Below are positions 23,070 to 31,886 of a stretch of DNA of 64,000 nucleotides, piece by piece. The notes beneath the pieces were generated by a model. It saw only the letters and a program-made list of their open reading frames with translations. It did no database searches and was not told where the DNA came from. Source of the stretch: Nissabacter sp. SGAir0207 (GTDB lineage: Bacteria > Pseudomonadota > Gammaproteobacteria > Enterobacterales > Enterobacteriaceae); contig NZ_CP028039.1 in the NCBI RefSeq assembly GCF_005491205.1, forward strand, positions 1 to 64,000, written 5' to 3'. Position 1 is the first letter of the stretch. Each line of letters starts with the position of its first letter. The position numbers were made by a program, and so were the translations under genes.

Positions 23070-23694
23070 TGCTGGCCTCCAGGGCTTTAAGTTGCTCTTT
23101 CAGTTGCACGGTCACCCCTTGCGCGGTACTCAGGCGCGTTTTCTGCGCCTCAATGCCTTGGGTCAGAGAGGAAACCTGTGATTGCAGGCGGGTATTGGTG
23201 CTGGACATCTCACTGACGCTGCTGGACAGGGCATCACGGCGCGTCTTGGCCTCTTTGAGGCGCTGCACGTTGGATTTCACGGCCGGGCGAGTGTTGGAAG
23301 TGTCCACCACCTTAGCGGCCTTCTTGGCCAGGCCATCCGTGAACTTTTGGGAGTTTTGTTTCACCGCGCCGGCCAGGGAGCTGGCCACCTTGGTGATGGT
23401 ATCCGCGTGTTGCACCCCGATGGATTTCCCGTTGAGCTTGAAGCCCACCAGGTCGCCGGAGTCGTTCACCTGCACGGTGACTTGCTGCTGATCCTGGAAG
23501 CGTAGCACTGCCTGTTTGACGCCTACCCCGTCTTTTTTGGTGGCGCGGTTGCTGGCTTCAACGTTCTCAACGGTCACGCCCTGCTTGGTCAGGGCGTCGA
23601 TGAGCGGCTTTAACCCCTTCTCGGTCACCTGGGCAAAGTCGAGCTGGGCATACTTCTGGCCATTGCTGGAATGGAGGCTATGGGAGTTAGGCAT
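23059..23694 (-). CDS. Hdf-like head protein with coiled coil
   Basis: The protein starts MPNSHSLHSSNGQKYAQLDFAQ, six codons inside the longest frame. It has an N-terminal beta-rich domain of about 100 residues and a coiled-coil C-terminus (NVQRLKEAKTRRDALSSSVSEMSSTNTRLQSQVSSL). It overlaps the DarA-like gene by 11 bases. In P1, hdf precedes darA in the operon and is needed to incorporate Dar proteins in the head. The same order is the main reason for this call. Confidence 0.45.
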   Translation of the reverse strand: MPNSHSLHSSNGQKYAQLDFAQVTEKGLKPLIDALTKQGVTVENVEASNRATKKDGVGVKQAVLRFQDQQQVTVQVNDSGDLVGFKLNGKSIGVQHADTITKVASSLAGAVKQNSQKFTDGLAKKAAKVVDTSNTRPAVKSNVQRLKEAKTRRDALSSSVSEMSSTNTRLQSQVSSLTQGIEAQKTRLSTAQGVTVQLKEQLKALEASNAA

Positions 23695-23739
23695 TATCAG
23701 GATCCCGGTCAATCTGGATGTTCAGGTTTTTTTCCACGG

Positions 23740-24126
23740 TCATGTCCAGGGGAAAATGCGGTAGAGCGGGTTATAGAAGGAGTCGCCATGCACAATTTTC
23801 ACGTGCACGATCCAGGCACCATTCGTACTGATTTTACTGGTTGCCACATCCAGATACTCGCAGTTGGAGCCGGCGCGGGAGTGCTCCAGTGTCCGGCGGC
23901 CGCCGGTGATCACCGTGGTCGGGAACTGCGCATCACGTAACGTGTACTCGATGGTCGCGCCCTTCAGGCGGTTAAATTTGGTGTCGAAGAAGAAAGGGAT
24001 CCGCAGATACCCCTTTTCAACCTTATGTTCACCCACGCGCAGGCCGGTGATTTTCGACCGTTTCATGACAAAGCGATCGAAAACCATCGAAGCCCCGGCA
24101 GTGGAGAGTAAAAGCAAACCGATCAT
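23740..24126 (-). CDS. Secreted or membrane-anchored protein, lysis cluster
   Basis: The 128-residue protein has a short hydrophobic N-terminus (MIGLLLLSTAGASMVF) that could be a signal or anchor. A beta-rich domain follows with YLRIPFFFDTKFNRLKGATIEYTLRDAQFPTTVITGG. It overlaps the holin-like gene by 4 bases. I do not recognise it. The context suggests lysis or an envelope function. Confidence 0.5.
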   Translation of the reverse strand: MIGLLLLSTAGASMVFDRFVMKRSKITGLRVGEHKVEKGYLRIPFFFDTKFNRLKGATIEYTLRDAQFPTTVITGGRRTLEHSRAGSNCEYLDVATSKISTNGAWIVHVKIVHGDSFYNPLYRIFPWT

Positions 24127-24449
24127 CTGCCCCCCTTGCTAAAGAGCTGTGTTAATACTTTGCCAATGGCCTCACTGTTGAGGCGCTTGGCGATATGGAT
24201 CACCTCGTTCCCGTTGTTGCTGGTAAGCAGCACGGAAAAGTAGATGATGGATTCATCAAATTGCTGATGCCGCCCGATGTAGAAAGCCATCAGCCCAGCG
24301 GTGATGGCGATCGACGTTTCGGTTAAGAAGTCCAGAAAACTCCCTTTAATCCGTTCTTCTCTGATCCCCATGAGGAACACACCAATACCACTCAGAAAAG
24401 ACAGGCCTACGGCGATGGCAATCGGCACAAATTCGGTGGTATGCAGCAC
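24123..24449 (-). CDS. Holin-like protein
   Basis: The 108-residue protein has hydrophobic segments at about 7-27 (FVPIAIAVGLSFLSGIGVFLM) and 44-60 (TSIAITAGLMAFYIG). A third possible one lies around FDESIIYFSVLL, followed by a charged C-terminus. Such small proteins control release of cytoplasmic endolysins, which the R-type endolysin of this element requires. It is first in an operon under the late promoter at 24484-24504. The endolysin itself lies several genes away under its own late promoter, a split lysis cassette as in P1. Confidence 0.7.
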   Translation of the reverse strand: MLHTTEFVPIAIAVGLSFLSGIGVFLMGIREERIKGSFLDFLTETSIAITAGLMAFYIGRHQQFDESIIYFSVLLTSNNGNEVIHIAKRLNSEAIGKVLTQLFSKGGR

Positions 24450-24483
24450 CTTTAACTCCTGTTCGCCTATGTCATGGCGGCCG

Positions 24484-24504
24484 ATTTTATGGAATGTTGC
24501 ATTT
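24484..24504 (-). promoter_or_regulatory. Late-type promoter of the holin/Dar operon
   Basis: AAATGCAAC, six bases (ATTCCA), TAAAAT on the minus strand. Confidence 0.6.
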
Positions 24505-24525
24505 CCCCTTGCCGGCGCACGGGCG

Positions 24526-24552
24526 TAAAAAAACCCGCCGGAGCGGGTTTTA
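24526..24552 (-). terminator. Terminator after the tail-fibre operon
   Basis: On the minus strand, AACCCGCTCCGGCGGGTT followed by T-rich sequence. Confidence 0.7.
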
Positions 24553-24562
24553 TGATGAATCG

Positions 24563-24790
24563 TCAGGATGTTTCGGATTCTTCTACTGGGTAGGAGAAGG
24601 TGCCATCTGCGGCGTTGTAAATCATGCCGGCCTCGCAGGCCACGCCCTCCGGGATCAGTACCAGGGTGTAGCCTGGCATTTTGAAGGTGTTGAGAGTCTC
24701 AACAACCAGCTCCACAACGTCACTATTGTTGGGGATCATTGCGTACCAGCCAAACTGCGGTTCATCGTCGTAACTGTCTTGGGCGCTCAT
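24563..24790 (-). CDS. Small tail-fibre-associated protein
   Basis: I start it at MSAQDSYDDEPQFGWYAMIP (24790), with GGAAGC upstream, just downstream of a late-type promoter. It is acidic and 75 residues long. Its end, ACEAGMIYNAADGTFSYPVEE, resembles short C-terminal modules seen in enterobacterial tail-fibre accessory proteins. Function is unknown. Confidence 0.5.
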   Translation of the reverse strand: MSAQDSYDDEPQFGWYAMIPNNSDVVELVVETLNTFKMPGYTLVLIPEGVACEAGMIYNAADGTFSYPVEESETS

Positions 24791-24837
24791 ATAGCTTCCG
24801 ATTTTATGGCGTATCACGCCTGTAAAAGATGGGCGTG

Positions 24838-24858
24838 AAAATACCGCAAGTTACATCT
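24838..24858 (-). promoter_or_regulatory. Late-type promoter before the small fibre-associated gene
   Basis: AGATGTAAC, six bases (TTGCGG), TATTTT on the minus strand. Confidence 0.6.
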
Positions 24859-24869
24859 CCTCCCTTGGG

Positions 24870-25451
24870 CTATACCGTAGGCCAGACAATATTTGGCGCG
24901 TCACTAAGATCCAGTGCCTTCAATGCCTTGATGTAGGTGATCCACTGCACCAGCAGCGCCTTGTCATCGTCAGTGATGGTGCCAAGCGCAAGCTCGGTCT
25001 GCCACAGGCTGATTGTAGAGTTGGCGTTGGCCAGCAATTTATTGCGCGTGGCCTCAGCCTGCCCTACCAGATCCGCAGTGGTGTAGATCCGCGCAGAGAT
25101 AGTCCCGTTGGCATACACCCAGGAGCCATCCAGGGTCAGGCCGTCAGGCACAGCGTCCGCACTCACCTCAGCAATGCTAAAACCGAGAGGCCAGAACCCG
25201 GAGACATCCATGCCATAAGAGCGGATAACGCCGGTATCAGGCTCGTACATCACCTTCATTGTGTCACTGGCGAAGGTCTTTTGTACCTCATACCAATCCT
25301 GGCCATCCTCAGTGCAGGCAAAGGCCACCCCGATTTCTACCAGCCGTTGCTTCTGCTTGGCGGCCTGGAGCTGCTCGGCCGTGGGATTGTCTGCGGCGGT
25401 ATAAGTGATCACCGTTGGCTTATAGCTTGTAAATTTCTCGTAGTTTTTCAT
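24870..25451 (-). CDS. Tail fibre assembly chaperone (Tfa family)
   Basis: The 193-residue protein has the Tfa layout. The C-terminal part (AEATRNKLLANANSTISLWQTELALGTITDDDKALLVQWITYIKALKALDLSDAPNIVWPTV) contains the conserved helical region ending in IVWP. Tfa proteins help fold and trimerise the fibre tip and can influence host range. Its start overlaps the restored fibre stop codon (ATGA), as expected for a fibre-chaperone pair. P1 U is the counterpart. Confidence 0.85.
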   Translation of the reverse strand: MKNYEKFTSYKPTVITYTAADNPTAEQLQAAKQKQRLVEIGVAFACTEDGQDWYEVQKTFASDTMKVMYEPDTGVIRSYGMDVSGFWPLGFSIAEVSADAVPDGLTLDGSWVYANGTISARIYTTADLVGQAEATRNKLLANANSTISLWQTELALGTITDDDKALLVQWITYIKALKALDLSDAPNIVWPTV

Positions 25452-28400
25452 GATGGGTATGTTGTTAGGCCATTCACATAGGTTGCGGTATACCAGGTGC
25501 CGTTGACGTAATATTGCAGTGGACGGGAGTAATAACTGCCGTCATCTGCCCCAAAATCGCCGCCAGCAGTAATCACATGACCATCATACATCTCCCTCAA
25601 CCGGCCGCTTAGGTGTATGAACACGCTCTCACCCATGCGGATTCCGGTAATGGCACCATTGATGACGGTAGACAAGTAGTCACTCAGCAAACCATTGTTC
25701 CAGGCCGCCCCCTCAATATCGCCGTTTGAGGTGATCTTTGCGGCCTCCTTGAGCTGCAAAGCACCTTCGGCTGTGAAGCGGGCAATCAATTCCTGATCGT
25801 CGCCACTGCTGCCATTGAAGAAGTCATATCCCCCTCACCTCCGCCCCGCTGGTTCAGGAACGATGCCCGGCCATAACCATCCACATAGTTCCAACTGAGG
25901 TACATGCCCTGGGCATCAATTTGAGCAGCAGTCGGCCGTTCTTTGATACGTGCCCAGCTGTTGAGATAAAGGGGTCCGGCCATTGTGGCGGAGCCTGTAA
26001 CGGACAGGGTGCCACCTACAACCGTACTGGAACCGGCCAGAAGAGCCGTTCCGCTTACCGTGAGCGCCGTCCCCACGCTTAATGCTGTAGTGGTTGATAG
26101 CGCTGCGCTGGTTCTTGCGGTCGCAGCTGTCAGCTTCACGGTATTGTCGAAAAGCTGGACACTTGCGGTGGTCAGGTAGCTGCTCAATACGACGACATCA
26201 CTGCTATCTACCGATTGCCCCAGGAACCAGTGCCGGGTGCCATCGCCTTTCTGCGCCTGGATATAGTAGGCCTTATCCAATGTGGCTGGCTTGAGGTACA
26301 GGATGCCGTTATCTGCCTGCATAACTGTACCGCCAGCCACGTTCATGCCACCGTTAAGCGCGGTTTTGCCTGCTACAGTGAGCGTGCTATTAGTGCTGAC
26401 AGCACCTACAACCGAGAGCGTGCCCTGGTCACCGTCCATAGTCAGCTGAGACGTTACGGCGCTCAAGCTATTACGTGCCTGGATGACATTCCGCCCACCG
26501 CCCAGGGTGGTGTAGAACGTTGAAAATAACCCAAGGATCCGACCTGCATCAAAGTTAGTGTTGGTAGAGCCAGTCTTGGCCTGGATTGCCATCACCTGAG
26601 TATCTGCGGTCGGCAACGTACCATCAGGCAGATCACTGCGTGCGTAGGTTGTGTAAGGCAATCCACCGTTGCGGATAACGCCCATGCGGTAATTGGCGAC
26701 CACTGATTGAGTAAACGTGGCATCCGTTCCGCTCAGTGCGCCAGTGACATTCAGGGAGCTGCCCATCGTAGCTGCGCCAGTCAGGATCAGCGATCCGGAA
26801 GCGGTAATGTCACCTCCTGCACTCACGGCACCGGTCACGGCCAGGGTGCTGGAAAGCGTGGTCGCACCGGTAACCTTAAGCCAGTTTGAAAGCGTCGTGG
26901 TGCCAGTTACGGCTAATGAACCTGCTGCGCCAATCGAACCCGTGGTATAGAAATAACCAGTTCGCGTGTTGATGTAGGCAGTGATGCCGGGAGTGCCAGC
27001 AGAGCTGGTGTTATAGAACCCAATCCCATACCAGGACTTGAGCAGCATGTTGTTTGCGGTGGTTGAAGCCCCATCTGCGCCACCATAGATGCCTGTCGAT
27101 TTGCCGTAATCCCCACCGGTGTAGGTGCCACCCAAATTCAGGCCGCCGCCAAATGCGGCCTCGGAAACCACAGTTAACGTATTGGATAAGGTGGTTGCGC
27201 CGCTCACTTTGAGCGTACTGCCCAGGACTGCGGCACCGGTCAGGGTCAGCGCCCCGGAGCCGGTAATATCGCTGCTGGCGCTCAAGGCGCTGCTGACAGA
27301 CACCGCGCCGGTCATCGTGATCGCCCCACCTGCCCCCAGGGCAATCGCACTGCCGCCCAGGGAGTTACCCCACTGGACTGCATCTGTGCTGTTCGCCGCC
27401 TGGCCGAAATACCAGTGGCTCGTCCCGTCGTATTTTTTCCCCCGGATGTAATAGCCCGTGTCAGCAGTGGCAGGTCGAAGAACCATAGCGATATTGTCGC
27501 CCATGACGGACAGGCCATTGGTGACATTGACACTCCCGGCAAGGGTGGTTACACCGGCAACCGTCAATGCCTTGGAGGCGGAAACATCCCCTGCCGCGCT
27601 CAATGCGCCAGCTACTGATAGTGTGCCTTCAGCTTTCAGTGCGCCTGTGAAAGTGCCGGTGGCGGTATCTCCATTGATAACGAGTTGCGCTGCGATGGCA
27701 TTACTGGCATTGCGCGCCTGCAAGTACATTCGACCGCCACCGGAAGTTGTGTGATACGTGGTGATGGCAGAAAGAGAGCGCCCCGCGTTGAAATCGTTAG
27801 AGGTTGAACTGGTTTTAGCATAAATGCCCTGCACTAACATATCGGCCGTAGGTGCCAGCCCATCAACCGAATCTGTACGTGCGAAAGTGATATATGGGTT
27901 ATAGCCATCACTGCGCACAAGGCCAATTCGGTAATTTGTCAGCATTGAGCCAGTCAACGTAGCGTTAACTCCGGTCATATCACCGTTCACGGCCAAAGCT
28001 TTGGTGGTGACTGAGGCGGAAATATCGCTATTGACCTTGGCAATGGCGTTCTTCACTGCCAGGGAGTTGGCGGCCACGGTTTCGTTGCTGCTATCGATAG
28101 CCGAACTCAGCTCAATACCAAGGGTTTGCATGACCCGGCCGGACTGATCGATCATGGCCTGGGTGATCTGCGTGGCTCCGGCGGGGATAGTGACCTTGCA
28201 CAGCTCCAATTGGTTGCCGGCCAGCGCGGTGCCGGCTTTCAAGATCACTATCTCAGCCGCCTGAATGGTCGAGCCACTGTTGACCTGGCTCGTTTCGGTG
28301 CCGATGGCATAAGTGGCCTGAAGCGCCACTACCCAGCTGGCACCAGCGGTAAGGGTCAACGTCACGTCTGCCTGTTGGCGCACGGTCAGCTGGTAATATG

Positions 28401-28632
28401 CCCCGATGTTGAATGAGCAGGTGCCACCCTCTGCGCCAGAACTGATCAGTAGCTTGAGACCCCGGCCTGCCGAGGGTGTAAAGCCCTGGTAGATCCCCGC
28501 CCCGATGATGCCGCGCAACTTGCGGTTGATGGCCGCCGAGCTGTACGGCTCCCGGAACTGCACATCAGAAATCAGCGTAAGCGTCTCGGGCTGCGGAAAA
28601 CTTTTTGCAGTGACGATCGCGGAATCACTCAT
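25448..28632 (-). pseudogene. Tail fibre protein, S-like, split by a one-base shift
   Basis: The fibre starts MSDSAIVTAKSFPQPETLTL (28632) with a phage-fibre attachment domain. It continues through many short repeats rich in Ser, Thr, Ala and Gly (GALSAAGDVSASKALTVAG, GNLTVT-like units) forming a trimeric shaft. Near 25830 the frame leaves real coding sequence and stops. Adding one C to the C5 run at 25830-25834 (G5 on the coding strand) gives GGYDFFNGSSGDDQELIARF and continues to 25448, directly before tfa. The two frames together make about 1,060 residues. It may be an assembly error, a decayed gene, or a phase-variable tract changing the fibre tip. Confidence 0.8.
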
Positions 28633-29069
28633 GATGCACCGCCTGTTTGCAATTTCAGCGTACAAACAAAGCCTTTGCCTTGGTATAGCTGATCCTGCTG
28701 AATGCACAGCACCCCACAGGCCACCCCTTCGCTATCGCACAGCACCAACGTATCAAATGGGTAAGAGGTGTTTGCTGCCAGCGTCGAGGTATCGAGGCTG
28801 ACGTTGATGGTGATCACCCCGTTGCCATAAGACAAGGTAAGATTAGCGGTCGCAAACTGCGAGGTGAGATTTGCCAGGGTGAAATCTTTCGGGATAGACG
28901 CAATGTCATACGTGCCCTTACTGTTTTTGGTGACCAGGGAGGACGTACCGAATACGGCGGTTTTCAGCAAAAAACGCTGGCCGGCACCAATCTCTGATTG
29001 CGCGCGCCGCGCGTAGTAGTAAGAAAGCAGCTGTAGCTTACTGAGGCTGGCTGGTACTACGGTTGTCAT
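28629..29069 (-). CDS. Fibre-proximal structural protein (P1 R position)
   Basis: I start at MTTVVPASLSKLQLLSYYYARRAQSEIGAGQRF (29069), with AGAGGA upstream. The N-terminal helix and GAGQRFLLKTAVFGTSSLV are followed by beta-rich text. It lies directly before the fibre gene with a 4-base overlap and is the first gene after a late promoter and leader hairpin. A protein linking fibre to baseplate is likely by position. I do not recognise a family. Confidence 0.5.
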   Translation of the reverse strand: MTTVVPASLSKLQLLSYYYARRAQSEIGAGQRFLLKTAVFGTSSLVTKNSKGTYDIASIPKDFTLANLTSQFATANLTLSYGNGVITINVSLDTSTLAANTSYPFDTLVLCDSEGVACGVLCIQQDQLYQGKGFVCTLKLQTGGAS

Positions 29070-29131
29070 TTTTGGGTGTCCTCTAATCCAGCGGCCAGGC
29101 CGCATGGAAGGTTGAGCGCACCACATGGCAT

Positions 29132-29161
29132 GACGAATGCCCCTGCCTGGAGGCATTCGTC
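29132..29161 (-). promoter_or_regulatory. Perfect 10-bp leader hairpin
   Basis: GACGAATGCC and GGCATTCGTC are separated by 10 bases, inside the transcript leader between the late promoter and the 29069 start. There is no T-run, so an RNA-stability or translational role is more likely than termination. Confidence 0.4.
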
Positions 29162-29193
29162 ATGACGTGCGGCAAATTGGTTAGGTCATGGGG

Positions 29194-29214
29194 AGTGTAG
29201 GGAAACTAGCATCT
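29194..29214 (-). promoter_or_regulatory. Late-type promoter of the fibre operon
   Basis: AGATGCTAG, six bases (TTTCCC), TACACT on the minus strand; the weakest 9-mer match of the set. Confidence 0.5.
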
Positions 29215-29229
29215 CACCTTTGGCCAGCA

Positions 29230-30102
29230 TTAGGTGTCAGCCCCTTCAATGCCGCTCAGGCGATCCATCTCCCAACCATCCAGCAACACATCGTCGTAAG
29301 CCACCAGATCCTGCGTTTCGATGATGAGATCAATTGCCTCGATCTCCCCTAGCTCAACGGTCACTGTCTCCAGCACGGCCGCCTCAGTAACTTCCACCAG
29401 CGGCGCTATTTCCTCACTCACTGAGATTATCCGGAGATAGGCCGAGACTTCCGGCTCTGTAATTGTCCACTCATAGAGCAACTGTAATCCGCCAAAAACC
29501 ACGTGCAGGGGTAACAGTGGCACCACCACCTGTTTAAACTTGGTAAGCGCCGCCTGAGTCACCTGAGCGACTGTAGTAATATCTGGGTTATTACCTATTG
29601 TGATCAGGTCGGTCAGCTCCTGATATGAAATGCTCACCACACCCCGAGAGGTCAAGAACATCTCGCCATAGTTACTACCTACCGATTCCAAGTTGTCCTC
29701 AGAAACCAGGACGGTGCCATAGGGATATTTCTCCTGGTTTATCGGGGCATAGATAGGCTGCCAGGTGATCGGGACGCCATGGAACTCGCGGTAGAAGGTC
29801 TGGATAATGGGGCGTTGAGTCCCTTTAAAGTGGATCTCGTCAAGCCGTTGCTGCAAAAGCATCGGCTTACTTGAGGCGTCGCTCGCTCGGATGGTAAAGA
29901 ATTGCCCCATCTCGCTGATTCGGGTGTCAAGATCCTCATCCGTCATTGAGAAGAAGGATTTTCTCTCGGTCAGGCGCTCGAGGTAAGGCTCTACCGCGTC
30001 AATAAACAGCGTCTCAACAATGTCCGCAAAGCCGCTTTGCATCACGGAGTTTTGCTTGGCTTTGGTAAGCCGGTTTTTAAACCAGCCCGAGGTTAACCCC
30101 AT
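29230..30102 (-). CDS. Baseplate protein, tail-protein-I-like position
   Basis: The 290-residue protein starts MGLTSGWFKNRLTKAKQNSVMQSGFADIVETLFIDAVEPYLERL. It contains LDEIHFKGTQRPIIQTFYREFHGVPITWQPIYAP. Its position after a gp6/J-like wedge and before the fibre genes is that of P2 gpI or an equivalent peripheral baseplate protein connecting fibres. The C-terminal part is acidic and Val/Glu-rich. The assignment rests on gene order. Confidence 0.5.
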   Translation of the reverse strand: MGLTSGWFKNRLTKAKQNSVMQSGFADIVETLFIDAVEPYLERLTERKSFFSMTDEDLDTRISEMGQFFTIRASDASSKPMLLQQRLDEIHFKGTQRPIIQTFYREFHGVPITWQPIYAPINQEKYPYGTVLVSEDNLESVGSNYGEMFLTSRGVVSISYQELTDLITIGNNPDITTVAQVTQAALTKFKQVVVPLLPLHVVFGGLQLLYEWTITEPEVSAYLRIISVSEEIAPLVEVTEAAVLETVTVELGEIEAIDLIIETQDLVAYDDVLLDGWEMDRLSGIEGADT

Positions 30103-30104
30103 GA

Positions 30105-31531
30105 TCAGGCCTCCGTATAGGTGATATTGAAGGTCGAACCGCCAACATCCAGGTAGACAAATTCGTCATAACCGTTCGGGGAAAACATGTTGGCCACTGT
30201 GAGGGTGAACTCGTCGAAATAGCCCTGCTCATTGATAAAGCCCCAGATGTCTTTCAGTTTGATCTGTTTGAAATCACCGGTGCCATGGGGGTCAAACTCA
30301 GCAGAGTCGCGGCCAAATCGGGTTTCCAGGCCGGCTTTCAAGTCAGCAAGGATGACGGACTCAGTGAGGCTTGCAGGGATCTCACCGGTAAGCGTCAGCG
30401 TAAAAGGCAGCATCTTCGCGGGGTATAGGTGAAACGTTTGTTCATGGCGTTCGGCACCGTTGCCAAAGCCTCAAATACCAATGCTTGCATCTGCGCCTGC
30501 GTTTTGCCCGGATACCAGCCGGAGATAAAGATCCGGTTGATGTTTTCGAGCTTCATCACTCCATCAATCTTTTCCTGCTCTCCCTCCCCCCAGGCACTTA
30601 ACCAGGTGCTGGCCGGTATGTTCTGCTTCAGGTAATAGGTATAGTCCTCAGCCCAAACTACCTGGTTGTCGTAGGACAGCGCATACTGCGCGCGGTTACG
30701 TGTCACTTCGGTGCTTTCAACATCAGAGCCGCCAGTGATAGAGGTAAGGCTTTTAACCGTCATGGCGTCAGCCAGGCTGGCAGAATCATCTGAAGGTGTC
30801 AGTGTCTGGCCAGCCAGCAAGGTGACATCGCCCGAGCTGCACCAAACCCGCAATGTGATGGTAGATCCTGCCGGCGGCATCATGCCGATGGTGCCGTCAC
30901 CAAAGCGCACCCCCAGCTGCTCAGTGGGTTTATAGAACTCTACATAGACCTGGCTGTCATTGGTGGCCAGACGAAACATGGTGCTTTTTTTCCAAGTGGT
31001 CGTTTCGCCGTCAATCGTCACCAAAACATCGATTTTGTAGCACACCTCTGTCAGCGCGCGAGACAGCAGCACCTGCTGGAACTCTTGCGCCTCCGTCACA
31101 GTCGTTGAAACCTCCACGATCTCCAGCTGCTTCACCATGGCTTCAGCCGTGCCGCCGGCCGGAACCTTCACCACGTCCATAGTCAGATACGGATACTGGT
31201 CATCGGACAAAAATGTAGTGTACTGCGGCACCGTCAGCACCATATTCGTCAAGTTGGTGATGACAGCGGAGCCGCTGGACGGATCAACCCGGGAGCCGAC
31301 ATATCCCCGGTCTTCAGCGGCCGCCAGGATGCTTGAGCGCTTCGTTGCGGTGGAGATAAAGCCCTCACTGAGGGCTGCATCTGCGAACTGCTGGCATCGG
31401 TAAACCATTTGGCCGATGAATGTTGCCAACATGGTGACAAACTGGGATCCGGCAAACTGGGACCAGTATTCGTTGCTTTCCACCAGGGCATCGAATTTTT
31501 CTTTGACAGCGGATAGGCTCAGGATAGCCAT
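30105..31531 (-). pseudogene. Baseplate wedge protein, gp6/J-like, split by a one-base shift
   Basis: The first frame (378 residues, from MAILSLSAVKEKFDALVESN) carries the wedge-protein core: RSSILAAAEDRGYVGSRVDPSSGSAVI, LGVRFGDGTIGMMPPAGSTITLRVWCSSG and TVKSLTSITGGSDVESTEVTRNRAQYAL. It ends abruptly after NKRFTYTP. Adding one base to the G4 run at 30420-30423 (C4 on the coding strand) continues it as NKRFTYTPAKMLPFTLTLTG into the frame that ends at 30105, for about 475 residues. Tail wedges are essential, so an assembly error is likely unless the phage is defective. It forms the dimeric wedge core of the baseplate. Confidence 0.75.
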
Positions 31532-31875
31532 TATGGTGTTACCTCAGTGTTGATCGTCCCTTCTGGGAGCTTGATGATTAATTGCGCCCAGTCGATAGCG
31601 CGCGGCACGTAGCTGATGCCGGTGATCCGCAGATTGGGTAAGTCCTGTGACAGCTTCTGTAACAACCGGCACTCAACGTTGACCTGTTCGCGGATCGAAT
31701 CCATTGGCTGGTGCTTAAACTGATGCAGGATGCAGCCCCAGCTTGGCTGCCCATACACACTTCCCACGGGTGTATCCAGCCATTCCCGCAGCTGGGATGC
31801 TTTCGATTGCAGCTCGCCGCCGTACTCCTTCAGGCCGTTTGTTTCCAGGGTCATGAGATGGTCAATCTCTTTCAT
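31531..31875 (-). CDS. Baseplate wedge protein, gp25-like
   Basis: The 114-residue protein starts MKEIDHLMTLETNGLKEYGGEL. It contains REWLDTPVGSVYGQPSWGCILHQF, the gp25-type signature for the protein linking wedge to sheath in contractile injection systems. It overlaps the gp6-like gene by one base (TAATG type junction), as in other tail clusters. Length is typical. Confidence 0.75.
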   Translation of the reverse strand: MKEIDHLMTLETNGLKEYGGELQSKASQLREWLDTPVGSVYGQPSWGCILHQFKHQPMDSIREQVNVECRLLQKLSQDLPNLRITGISYVPRAIDWAQLIIKLPEGTINTEVTP

Positions 31876-31886
31876 ATTGAGCCTCC

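Noticed and set aside
21534..23090. Long + strand frames opposite the DarA/Hdf-like genes
   Set aside because: Shadow frames; the minus strand has coupled genes with coherent domains.
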